A stretch of 6,556 nucleotides of DNA, taken from contig JAHAWR010000086.1 in the NCBI GenBank assembly GCA_018383835.1, positions 1 through 6,556 on the forward strand, read 5' to 3'. The position numbers were made by a program, and so were the translations under genes. Of the stretch, positions 1-5,299 are shown one piece after another (position 1 is the first letter of the stretch; each line of letters starts with the position of its first letter). Source of the stretch: Candidatus Jordarchaeia archaeon (lineage in GTDB: Archaea; Asgardarchaeota; Jordiarchaeia; Jordiarchaeales; Freyrarchaeaceae). The notes below the pieces were generated by a model. That model saw only the letters and a list, made by a program, of their open reading frames with translations, had not been told where the DNA came from and did no database searches.

Positions 1-15
1 TCATGGGTTAAACAT

Positions 16-27
16 TCCCTTAAGGGA
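16..27. repeat. 12-bp perfect palindrome
   Basis: TCCCTTAAGGGA reads the same on both strands. It is in the unresolved left edge, with no TATA box close enough to define it as an operator. It may be a protein-binding site or chance. Confidence 0.3.
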
Positions 28-226
28 CTCGAAGCTTCCAGAGCGGCTCAACACTCACTCCTCCGAAGCACACACCACATAAACAGGGATTGACTAGTAA
101 GTAGGCACCACAATTCAAAGGAGAAACGTGGGGGTTAAATACTCTACGGGCTTCAGGAGCCGGCTTTGACCTCCAGAAGTGTTCATTCACACGCCCCTTG
201 GTGGCGCGTGGTTGCCGGGTTTAACA

Positions 227-234
227 CTTAATAA
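227..234 (+). promoter_or_regulatory. Candidate TATA box for the DUF362 gene
   Basis: CTTAATAA is centred near 230.5, which would place transcription start near 256 under the usual archaeal spacing of about 26 nt. That gives a leader of about a dozen bases that just includes the GGGTG motif at 258-262. The box is a weak match. Confidence 0.3.
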
Positions 235-268
235 GGAGAACGCTTTATGTTTTGTTTGGGTGTTATTT

Positions 269-1051
269 GTGAGCGTGGTTTACGTTAGGAGGGCGTGCGG
301 GGGCGTTCAGAAGGACGTTGCCGCGTTACTCGAAAGTGCTGGTGTTTCAGCTTCTGGCAGGGTTGTTCTTAAGCCTAACCTGATAACTTGCGAGGCATCA
401 CCGACCACTACTCCAGTCGACATTGTTGAGGCCTTAGCTGAGTGGTTTATGGGGGGTGGGTGCGAGGTTATTGTGGCTGAGGGGTCAGGGTGGGGGGACA
501 CGTGGGAGGCGTACAAGGCTCTAGGCTACACCAAGCTCGCGGAGAGGGGGGTCAAATTAGTGGACTTGAACATGGATTCATACGAGGTCGTTGAGAACGA
601 GTCAGCCATCGTCCTAAAGAAGTTTGAGTTTCCATTAACGCTTAAGGATGCCTATGTGGTCTCGGTTCCAGTTCTGAAGGAGCACTCCATAACAGGGGTC
701 ACGCTGTCGCTGAAGAACATGCTTGGAGTAGCCCTCGGAGAGAAGGGCAGAGTTGCGAGGAAGGGGCGCTTCCACAGGCTGGGGATCGACGAGAGCATAG
801 TCGACGTGAACATGTACGTTAAACCTAAGCTCGCAGTCATAGATGGTAGAGTGGCTGGCGTCGGAGGCGAGCTGGGCTCGAAGCCGAGAAAACTAGGAGT
901 TATCATAGCTTCAGAGGATCTCGTGGCGGCCGACGCCTACGCCTGCACGCTTCTAGGATACAACCCTCACTCCATCAGGCACCTCGTGCTGGCATGGGAG
1001 AGGGGGCTGGGAAGCGTTAACCTCAACGAGGTCGAAGTGGTTGAATTGTAA
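269..1051 (+). CDS. DUF362 domain-containing protein
   Basis: This 260-aa protein belongs to the DUF362 family (PF04015), whose biochemical role is not settled. Visible family landmarks are a KPN motif (residues 35-37), a Gly-rich EGSGWGDT stretch (71-78), PVLKEH (134-139), SLKNMLG (147-153), an RFHRLGID segment (about 167-174) and IDG at 191-193, in family order. Some DUF362 proteins carry a ferredoxin-like cluster domain; no CxxCxxC array is present here, so this is the bare domain. There is no signal peptide or membrane segment, so it should be cytoplasmic. The frame stays open back to a GTG at 179, but I chose the GTG at 269 because GGGTG lies 6 nt upstream and the protein then begins with the beta strand expected for the family (SVVYVRRA). 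GTG at 260 is an alternative. The gene stands alone; the next gene is on the opposite strand. Confidence 0.85.
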   Translation: MSVVYVRRACGGVQKDVAALLESAGVSASGRVVLKPNLITCEASPTTTPVDIVEALAEWFMGGGCEVIVAEGSGWGDTWEAYKALGYTKLAERGVKLVDLNMDSYEVVENESAIVLKKFEFPLTLKDAYVVSVPVLKEHSITGVTLSLKNMLGVALGEKGRVARKGRFHRLGIDESIVDVNMYVKPKLAVIDGRVAGVGGELGSKPRKLGVIIASEDLVAADAYACTLLGYNPHSIRHLVLAWERGLGSVNLNEVEVVEL

Positions 1052-1166
1052 CTCGCCGTAGCTGGCATGAGAGCGACGTCAACACCGGCGTCACGTGGGG
1101 GGTGCTGCAGTCTAAAGCAAGTCTCTGAAAGACATGTCTGGGCACAGTCATATCTACTACGACTTA

Positions 1167-1192
1167 TGTTTATTTTTAATTTTATTTGCTTT
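1167..1192 (+). terminator. T-rich tract, possible terminator after the DUF362 gene
   Basis: Several T runs (TTT, TTTTT, TTTT, TTT) lie about 115 nt after the DUF362 stop. Archaeal termination commonly uses such T-rich tracts on the non-template strand. The same AT-rich stretch could instead be a TATA-type promoter element on either strand, which composition alone cannot decide. Confidence 0.35.
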
Positions 1193-1202
1193 GAAAATGT
1201 TG

Positions 1203-1216
1203 GGTAAAGGCTTACC
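1203..1216. repeat. Short hairpin (5-bp stem, 4-base loop)
   Basis: GGTAA, loop AGGC, then TTACC forms a perfect five-pair stem. It begins about where a transcript driven by a TATA box in the AT-rich tract at 1167-1192 would start, so it could be the 5' end of a small RNA. There is no direct evidence of transcription. Confidence 0.3.
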
Positions 1217-1260
1217 GTTGCCGGATAGTTAACGTTTTGTGGTGCGTTCCCCCCATGGGC

Positions 1261-1370
1261 CACTTACACCCCCAACGACAAGCACCAACACCAACCTCAA
1301 GGCACCCATCAAACCAACCCACCACCCAAAACACAACACAAACACCAAGAAACCCATACACCACAAAAAA
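1261..1370. other. Strand-asymmetric A/C block
   Basis: Of these 110 bases, 100 are A or C on the plus strand; I count five G and five T. The minus strand is therefore almost pure G/T and includes GGGTGGTGGGTTGG (complement of 1314-1327), which has four G runs and could form a two-layer G-quadruplex. A plus-strand RNA through here would be almost unstructured. There is no clear repeat unit. Confidence 0.7.
1365..1370 (-). terminator. T6 tract after the coiled-coil gene
   Basis: Six consecutive T residues on the minus strand begin 5 nt after the TAG stop at 1376-1378. This is a typical archaeal oligo-T termination signal. It lies inside the right arm of the inverted repeat. Confidence 0.4.
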
Positions 1371-1375
1371 GTTAA

Positions 1376-1588
1376 CTATTTAGGAGCCTCAGCTTTTAGT
1401 TTGAGGGTTTTCTTGAGCCTCACAATGAGGGTGTAGAGTTCACCTATCAGGTTCATGTCCTCCTCGGTCTTCTTGTCCTTCTCCCTTAGTAGGGCATTGT
1501 ATACCTCTTCGAGCTCCCTGACGAGGCTCTGAATGTCTTCAGCAGACATGTTAGACTCGACAGGCTTAGATGGGTCTAAGACAGCCAA
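1376..1588 (-). CDS. Small coiled-coil protein of unknown function
   Basis: I do not recognise a family. The protein would be 70 aa, highly charged and almost wholly helical from about residue 14. Heptad-like hydrophobic spacing in segments such as IQSLVRELEEVYNALL and LIGELYTLIVRLKKTL predicts two amphipathic helices or a helical hairpin. There is no signal peptide, membrane span or cysteine. The open frame reaches a GTG at 1636, but a TATA box at 1641-1650 sits too close to that codon. It predicts transcription from about 1619, and GAGGTG at 1596-1601 lies 7 nt before the TTG at 1588, so I chose that start. The ATG at 1549 would give 57 aa. It runs in the same direction as the PadR gene upstream but has its own promoter. 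It could be a partner or oligomerising adaptor; function unknown. Confidence 0.55.
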   Translation of the reverse strand: MAVLDPSKPVESNMSAEDIQSLVRELEEVYNALLREKDKKTEEDMNLIGELYTLIVRLKKTLKLKAEAPK

Positions 1589-1595
1589 GTCCACA

Positions 1596-1601
1596 CACCT
1601 C
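1596..1601 (-). promoter_or_regulatory. Ribosome binding site that sets the coiled-coil gene start
   Basis: GAGGTG on the minus strand is a six-base match to the archaeal SD consensus GGAGGTGAT, 7 nt before the TTG at 1588. It favours this start over the longer frame and leaves the cysteine codons further upstream untranslated. Confidence 0.45.
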
Positions 1602-1640
1602 ACACAATTAACATCACTTGAACAATTAAACTCCACAGTG

Positions 1641-1650
1641 CTTTTAAACT
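1641..1650 (-). promoter_or_regulatory. TATA box for the coiled-coil gene
   Basis: AGTTTAAAAG on the minus strand matches an archaeal TATA element, with an A-rich GTAAAAG just upstream as a possible BRE. Expected transcription start is near 1619. It lies in the 96-nt gap after the PadR gene, so the small gene can be expressed independently of it. Confidence 0.5.
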
Positions 1651-1684
1651 TTTACAATACACTTAGTGCCGGGTGCTCGACGTA

Positions 1685-2263
1685 TTAGGGTGGCGTCCAC
1701 TTAAACGGTGCGCCGGCGCCTTCTCTTCCGCCTCTCTTCTCCTTCGCTCTCTCAAGTATCTCCTTTACCTCACTTACGGCTCTGCTCAGCACGCCTTCAA
1801 CCTCGGCTATGATGTCGGAGTACTCTTCGCCTAGTCTCATCAGTTCCTCAAGCAGCGAGTAAGCCTCCCCGATAAGCTGGCTTACAGTGGAGGAGGCGGT
1901 TTGGATCCATGGTGCAAGAAGCCAGAAGGGGGGTTGCCGCCCGCGGCACCATCTGCCCTCCACTTCCTTCAGTTCCTCCAGCATCTGTTTGCCCTTGTCG
2001 GTGAGCGTGTACCTCTTGGATCCGTTTCCAAGTACTTTCTGTACCTCTTTAATGTATCCGTTGTCCTGCAGCCAGGCGAGGAGAGGGTATACTGAGCCGG
2101 GGCTGGGCTTCCAGAGGCCGCCGCTCCTATTGTGGATCTCCTCCATTATCTCTGCCCCGGACATGGGCTTCTCCGAGAGGAGCATTAGAATGTATCTTTT
2201 AAGGTATCCCTTCGGCACTGTTGCGGTGTGCCTCATCCACCTCCTAAATTCGTGGCAGTGCAT
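1685..2263 (-). CDS. PadR-family transcriptional regulator
   Basis: This 192-aa protein is a winged-helix DNA-binding regulator of the PadR family (PF03551), acting as a dimer in the cytoplasm, usually as a repressor. The PadR domain spans about residues 20-98: LLSEKPMSGAEI, then the signature PSPGSVYP at 53-60, the recognition region AWLQDNGYI, and the wing with SKRYTLTDKG. A C-terminal helical region (about 118-175) is the expected dimerisation part; the last residues are Gly/Pro-rich and probably disordered. The N terminus carries an HCHEF stretch and further His residues that could bind metal, but this is conjecture. The frame extends to a GTG at 2284; I prefer the ATG at 2263 because GGTG lies 7 nt upstream. 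A TATA box and double palindrome precede it, suggesting autoregulation. The ligand and targets cannot be read from sequence. Confidence 0.9.
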   Translation of the reverse strand: MHCHEFRRWMRHTATVPKGYLKRYILMLLSEKPMSGAEIMEEIHNRSGGLWKPSPGSVYPLLAWLQDNGYIKEVQKVLGNGSKRYTLTDKGKQMLEELKEVEGRWCRGRQPPFWLLAPWIQTASSTVSQLIGEAYSLLEELMRLGEEYSDIIAEVEGVLSRAVSEVKEILERAKEKRGGREGAGAPFKWTPP

Positions 2264-2284
2264 CTCACCACACCTACATCGCAC

Positions 2285-2303
2285 TCGATATCGTTATCGA
2301 TAT
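2285..2303. promoter_or_regulatory. Double palindrome, likely PadR operator
   Basis: Two perfect 8-bp palindromes, CGATATCG (2286-2293) and TATCGATA (2295-2302), sit one base apart. They also form two overlapping 16-bp inverted repeats: TCGATA-N4-TATCGA (2285-2300) and ATATCG-N4-CGATAT (2288-2303). The site covers the predicted PadR transcription start, where a bound dimer would block polymerase. I found no second TATCGATA in the window, so autoregulation is the simplest reading. Confidence 0.55.
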
Positions 2304-2312
2304 TGAATTAGA

Positions 2313-2322
2313 TAAATATAAA
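2313..2322 (-). promoter_or_regulatory. TATA box of the PadR gene
   Basis: TTTATATTTA on the minus strand, preceded by GGAAAGG as a plausible BRE, is the clearest archaeal promoter in the window. Its centre near 2317 predicts transcription from about 2291, giving a leader of about 28 nt to the ATG at 2263. Confidence 0.6.
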
Positions 2323-2392
2323 CCTTTCCAACAAGGCAACCGAAACAATGAAGGGGTGCGCCTCCGCAACGCAACAAAAGCGGGAGAAGGAT

Positions 2393-3028
2393 CTAGTCTA
2401 TTAGAACCAAGCCCGTCAGCGTTACCGTGTCACGGGCGCCCCACTCGATGCCTAGACCAGCTTTCTCCAGAGTCCTCTGCACGTCTATTCCCATGGCCTC
2501 CATGCTTGGCCTAGCCTCGAGGGGGTGCTTGCACGGCGCACTCACGTCGCACTCGTCGCAGAGGGGGCAGGAGCCAGCGGCGAAGCCGACGGCGAACCTG
2601 TACCCCCTCCTAAAAGACTCCCTTTCAATGCCAGATATAACGTGGTTGAGCAGCTTCCAAGCCTGCCTTCCCTCCCTCCTCAGAACACTACTGAAATCCC
2701 CGTCCAAGAACAGCTCCTCCAGCTTCACGTCGCCTCGGATGCGGCTCTTAATGTCCTCTGTTAGGGGGACATCCAGCTGGACTATCAGCGCATGCCTGTA
2801 CATTGCAAGGTACTTTCTGAACTCCTCGGCGGTCGGGGTGAAAGGAGGGCACATCCTGTTCCTGCCGTAGAAGGGACATGGAGGGTACCTGCACTTCAAC
2901 TGGACGCGCTCGTCGACCACGATGACGCCTACGGGGACAGGTTTAGCCCTGCTCGCCCCAAGGGTGACCGCAAGCTTCGAAAGCTCCTCCAAGTCCTTCT
3001 CGACGCCACTCAAACTCCGCACCGCCAT
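2393..3028 (-). CDS. DUF2284 cysteine-rich metal-binding protein
   Basis: This 211-aa protein matches the DUF2284 family (PF10050), predicted metal-binding proteins of unknown reaction. The N-terminal cysteine motif is C46, C51 and C60 in a C-x4-C-PFYGRNRM-C-PP context. A second cluster, C154, C157, C160 and C166 within SCPLCDECDVSAPCKHP, is followed by the conserved-looking EARPSMEAMGID stretch. Seven cysteines in two groups fit an iron-sulfur or zinc site. No signal peptide or membrane span is seen. It begins 12 nt after the GH1 stop, so the two genes are probably co-transcribed. The ATG at 3028 has no good SD; a TTG at 3013 has GGTG 6 nt upstream and is a real alternative start. A direct role in sugar metabolism is not evident from the sequence. 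Confidence 0.85.
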   Translation of the reverse strand: MAVRSLSGVEKDLEELSKLAVTLGASRAKPVPVGVIVVDERVQLKCRYPPCPFYGRNRMCPPFTPTAEEFRKYLAMYRHALIVQLDVPLTEDIKSRIRGDVKLEELFLDGDFSSVLRREGRQAWKLLNHVISGIERESFRRGYRFAVGFAAGSCPLCDECDVSAPCKHPLEARPSMEAMGIDVQRTLEKAGLGIEWGARDTVTLTGLVLID

Positions 3029-3040
3029 TAGAGGGCGGAT

Positions 3041-4339
3041 CTAGCCGTAGCGTTCTAGGTGGCTTGGTAGGAGGGCGTTCGCCTCCACTATCTCCCTGTA
3101 AAGGCTGGCGCTCGGTCTCGGCTTCCTCTCCATTGTTTCGAAGTCGACTTCAACTAAGCCGAACTTCATCAGGTAGCCGAGGGTCCACTCGAAGTTGTCT
3201 ATGAGAGACCAGTATATGTAGCCTTTGACGTCGGCGCCTCCAGATATTGCTTCATGCACCGCCTTCAGGTGTCTCACTATGTACCTGCACCTCTGCTCGT
3301 CGTTTCTCGTCGCTATTCCGTTCTCCGTCACCACCAGTGGTTTACCGTACTTTCTGAGTGAGAGGAGAACCTCTCTTAAGCCGCTGGGATAGACCTCCCA
3401 CCCATAGTCTGAGAGCTCCGCTCCCTCCGGGGCTCCCGTGAAGGGGAGAGGGAAGACTTCACCCTGGGGAGTGCATAGGGTTCTGCTGTAGTAGTTTACC
3501 CCTATGAAGTCCCATGAGGATTTAAGGTAGTCGATTTCTTCTCCGTCCCCCAGCGGGGGCTGAAACATGCCTGTGTTGATCGCTTCGAGGAAGCAACCGT
3601 TGAAGAACCAGTCACACCTCCGCGCCTCCTCCACGTCCTCCTTCGATGATGGGTCACGCGGCTCGAAGAATGGTACCTGCTTTACGAGCGCCACTTGTGG
3701 CCTCGGGTAGCCGAGCTCCTTGCAAACTTCATGTATTACTACGTAGGCTCTACCGTGGGCGAGTGCAAGGCTCCTAGCGGCGGAGAGGCACTTCTCGAGG
3801 CTTCTCTCTCCTGGGGGGAACACGCCGAACAGGTAGCCCATTGTGGCGACAATCATGGGCTCGTTTATAGTGTTGTAGAAGGGTATGATGTCTCCTAGGT
3901 GCTCGACCACCTTTCTCACGAAGGACTCGAATACTTCGGGGCTTTTAGGGTTGAGCCAGCCCCCCTGCTCCTCGAACCAGACGGGGTTGGTAAAGTGGTG
4001 GAGGGTTATCATGGGCTTGATGCCGCGCCTCCTCAACGCGAATATGACGTCGCGGTAGTGCTCGACCTCCTTCATGTCCACCTTCCCCGGCTTTGGCTCT
4101 ATTCTGCTCCACTCGATGGATGTCCTGAAAACGTTCAGCTTTAGAGAGGCGGCTATGTCGAAGTCCTCCTCATACCTGTTGTAGTGGTCGCAAGCCCTGC
4201 CGGAAACCGACCCATCTAGTATTTTTCCTTGGTGCTCCCACTGCCACCACTGGTTGTTCATGTTCTCCCCCTCAACCTGGTGGGCTGAGACAGCGCACCC
4301 CCAGAGAAACCCGTCGGGAAAAACTAGGCTGCTCCTCAA
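3041..4339 (-). CDS. Glycoside hydrolase family 1 beta-glycosidase
   Basis: This 432-aa (beta/alpha)8-barrel enzyme should release terminal beta-linked glucose, galactose or related sugars by the retaining mechanism of GH1. The N-terminal FPDGFLWGCAVSAHQVEG signature has the glycone-binding Gln at residue 21; HH is at 114-115. The acid/base is E160 in TINEP and the nucleophile E339 in VVTENG. The WSLIDNFEW segment (377-385) supplies E384 and W385, which contact the sugar in non-phospho GH1 enzymes, so a 6-phospho-sugar specificity is less likely. No signal peptide is present, implying an intracellular enzyme. It is shorter than the roughly 480-490 aa of well-known crenarchaeal LacS-type enzymes. 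Translation starts at TTG, with GGTGA 6 nt upstream. It heads a unit with DUF2284 and is divergent from the amidohydrolase. The exact substrate is unknown. Confidence 0.96.
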   Translation of the reverse strand: MRSSLVFPDGFLWGCAVSAHQVEGENMNNQWWQWEHQGKILDGSVSGRACDHYNRYEEDFDIAASLKLNVFRTSIEWSRIEPKPGKVDMKEVEHYRDVIFALRRRGIKPMITLHHFTNPVWFEEQGGWLNPKSPEVFESFVRKVVEHLGDIIPFYNTINEPMIVATMGYLFGVFPPGERSLEKCLSAARSLALAHGRAYVVIHEVCKELGYPRPQVALVKQVPFFEPRDPSSKEDVEEARRCDWFFNGCFLEAINTGMFQPPLGDGEEIDYLKSSWDFIGVNYYSRTLCTPQGEVFPLPFTGAPEGAELSDYGWEVYPSGLREVLLSLRKYGKPLVVTENGIATRNDEQRCRYIVRHLKAVHEAISGGADVKGYIYWSLIDNFEWTLGYLMKFGLVEVDFETMERKPRPSASLYREIVEANALLPSHLERYG

Positions 4340-4372
4340 CTCTTCTCACCCTACGCAGGGGGAAACATTAAA

Positions 4373-4385
4373 GAATTTAAAAGTT
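4373..4385. promoter_or_regulatory. Shared palindromic TATA element of a divergent promoter
   Basis: The core TTTAAA (4376-4381) reads the same on both strands, within AATTTAAAAG. Its centre is about 36 nt from the amidohydrolase ATG and 40 nt from the GH1 TTG. Predicted transcription starts near 4405 (+) and 4353 (-) leave each SD motif inside a short leader. No second TATA-like box is evident in the 74-base gap, so one element probably serves both directions. Confidence 0.5.
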
Positions 4386-4413
4386 ACCGAGCATTTTTGG
4401 GGGAAGGAGGACT

Positions 4414-5226
4414 ATGCCGGAATTAGTTGTCGACTTTCACGTCCACCCATACTTTAATCACGGTGACGGCAAGAACTTCAACTGGAGAGACTACTGGTCG
4501 CTGGAGCTCACATACCGCTCCCTCAACTACTTGAGGTTGAGGCTTGGGGTGAAGAGGCTTTGCAGCTACTTTGAGGAGCGCATGAGGAGGAGAAGTATAA
4601 GAATGTGTGTCATGTCAACATTCTACACACACCTTAACGGCGTCGTGAAAGCCATGGTGGAGCTTCGACCAGACCTCTTCGTCGGCTTCTGTAATGTCGA
4701 CCCTCACGATGGAGACGCTGGCAGGGTGCTCATACGGCTAGTTAAGGCTGAGGGGTTCAGGGGGCTGAAGCTCCACCCCCTCCACCAGAGGTTCCGACCG
4801 CAGGAGGCACCGGAAATATGGGAGGCAGCGTCGAAACTCGGGATCCCAGTACTCGTTCATGCTGGCAAAATATGGAGAGGGGACCCGGACTATGCTGACC
4901 CATCCCACTTCCACGAGGTTCTCGACACCCATCAGGGATTCACGCTCATCTTAGCCCACATGGGCGGAAACTACGTTGAAGACGCTGTGAGGCTTGCGAA
5001 GAGGTTCGATGACGTCTTCCTGGAGACCTCAGGCGCCTCGGCGAGAAGGATAATGTATGCCTTGGAGCTGCTCGGAGCTGAAAGGATAGTTTACGGGAGC
5101 GACTCACCTTTCATACCGATGGGCGACCCGGTGCAAGAGATAAGAAAGATCATGAACCTGCCGGTGGGCAGGCGCGAAAAGGAAATGATCCTGGGCGAAA
5201 ACGCGGCAAGAATTCTTGGACTATAA
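4414..5226 (+). CDS. Metal-dependent amidohydrolase (Amidohydrolase_2 type)
   Basis: This 270-aa TIM-barrel hydrolase belongs to the PF04909-type amidohydrolases. Metal-ligand candidates appear in family order: H9 and H11 in DFHVHP, H149 in VLVHAG, H182 in LAHMGG and D230 in YGSDSP; K119 and H121 lie in GLKLHPLHQRF. The ending GENAARILGL is also typical. Members hydrolyse or decarboxylate a wide range of small compounds, so the substrate cannot be assigned. Residues about 14-60 form a longer, charged and aromatic-rich segment after the first His pair, likely a lid. No signal peptide is present. The ATG follows AAGGAGG closely (3 nt). It is divergent from the GH1 gene and probably shares its promoter element, so it may act on a product or aglycone from the same pathway; that link is inferred only from position. 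Confidence 0.9.
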   Translation: MPELVVDFHVHPYFNHGDGKNFNWRDYWSLELTYRSLNYLRLRLGVKRLCSYFEERMRRRSIRMCVMSTFYTHLNGVVKAMVELRPDLFVGFCNVDPHDGDAGRVLIRLVKAEGFRGLKLHPLHQRFRPQEAPEIWEAASKLGIPVLVHAGKIWRGDPDYADPSHFHEVLDTHQGFTLILAHMGGNYVEDAVRLAKRFDDVFLETSGASARRIMYALELLGAERIVYGSDSPFIPMGDPVQEIRKIMNLPVGRREKEMILGENAARILGL

Positions 5227-5230
5227 GCCG

Positions 5231-5243
5231 CCGGATACTCCGG
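5231..5243 (+). repeat. Small hairpin just after the amidohydrolase stop
   Basis: CCGGA, loop TAC, then TCCGG forms a perfect five-pair stem starting 5 nt after the TAA stop. It is not followed by a T run, so it is not a classical intrinsic terminator, but it could protect the mRNA end. Confidence 0.3.
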
Positions 5244-5299
5244 GAGAAGCTGGCCGCAAAACGGGATGAGTGTCCACTCGGCTAATGGCTGGGTGAGGT

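Larger units (their letters stand above)
1..268. other. Left-edge region with no confident gene
   Basis: No gene can be supported here. Two plus-strand frames are open from the window edge, ending in TAA at 80-82 and TGA at 91-93. Either could be the tail of a gene lying to the left, but neither tail has recognisable family residues. A 12-bp perfect palindrome, TCCCTTAAGGGA, lies at 16-27. A short frame starting GTG at 129, preceded by AAAGGAG, stops after 13 codons. The last 40 bases are likely the promoter and leader of the DUF362 gene. Confidence 0.4.
1052..1375. other. 324-base intergenic region with unusual composition
   Basis: No convincing protein gene lies in this gap between two convergent genes. 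From left to right it holds a GC-rich stretch with a 10-bp palindrome AGACATGTCT (1130-1139), an AT-rich tract (1167-1192), a short hairpin (1203-1216), and an inverted-repeat pair (1225-1244 and 1359-1379) enclosing a strip of nearly pure A and C on the plus strand. I find no tRNA, no convincing C/D-box pair and no CRISPR-like direct repeats. Confidence 0.6.
1225..1379. repeat. Inverted-repeat pair flanking an A/C-rich core
   Basis: The left arm, 1225-1244, reads ATAGTTAAC-G-TTTTGTGGTG. The complement of the right arm, 1379-1359, reads ATAGTTAAC-TT-TTTTGTGGTG. Nineteen positions match around a one-versus-two-base internal difference. The arms enclose 114 bases. The right arm contains the TAG stop of the minus-strand coiled-coil gene. 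No target-site duplication is obvious outside the arms. It could be a small non-autonomous element, the stem of an RNA with a long loop, or a paired protein-binding site. Confidence 0.6.

Noticed and set aside
30..60. tRNA T-arm-like TTCGAGTC on the minus strand near the left edge
   Set aside because: Flanking bases do not pair into a T stem and no acceptor, D or anticodon arm can be drawn.
179..268. N-terminal extension of the DUF362 protein from GTG at 179
   Set aside because: There is no SD before 179, and the extra 30 residues do not resemble the family; the GTG at 269 has GGGTG 6 nt upstream and gives a normal first strand.
247..288. ATG preceded by AAGGAG, as an alternative DUF362 start or leader peptide
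   Set aside because: It is out of frame with the DUF362 gene and stops after 13 codons; using it would need a frameshift for which no slippery site is visible.
1121..1140. CTGA box and small alternative hairpins suggesting a C/D-box RNA
   Set aside because: No RTGATGA C box lies at a suitable distance upstream; the stems are only 4-5 pairs.
967..1263. Minus-strand frame overlapping the end of the DUF362 gene
   Set aside because: Half of it is the reverse of DUF362 coding sequence, and its protein looks random with no domain.
1160..1380. Replication origin (AT-rich unwinding tract next to inverted repeats)
   Set aside because: No orc1/cdc6 gene is visible, and the repeats do not match the ORB consensus with its adjacent G string; the idea rests on composition only.
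1239..1436. Plus-strand frame rich in Thr, Pro, Lys, Asn and His
   Set aside because: Its residues follow directly from A/C-only codons; it runs into the reverse of the coiled-coil gene and has no SD or recognisable domain.
1589..1636. Cysteine-containing N-terminal extension of the coiled-coil protein (C-x5-C-x2-C)
   Set aside because: The TATA box at 1641-1650 puts transcription start near 1619, downstream of the GTG at 1636, and the best SD points to TTG at 1588.
1887..2306. Long plus-strand frame opposite the PadR gene
   Set aside because: It is a shadow of the PadR coding strand; the low-complexity Ser/Pro/Leu content and lack of SD do not support a gene.
3140..3151. 12-bp palindrome GAAGTCGACTTC
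   Set aside because: It is within GH1 coding sequence and is accounted for by ordinary codons; no regulatory context.
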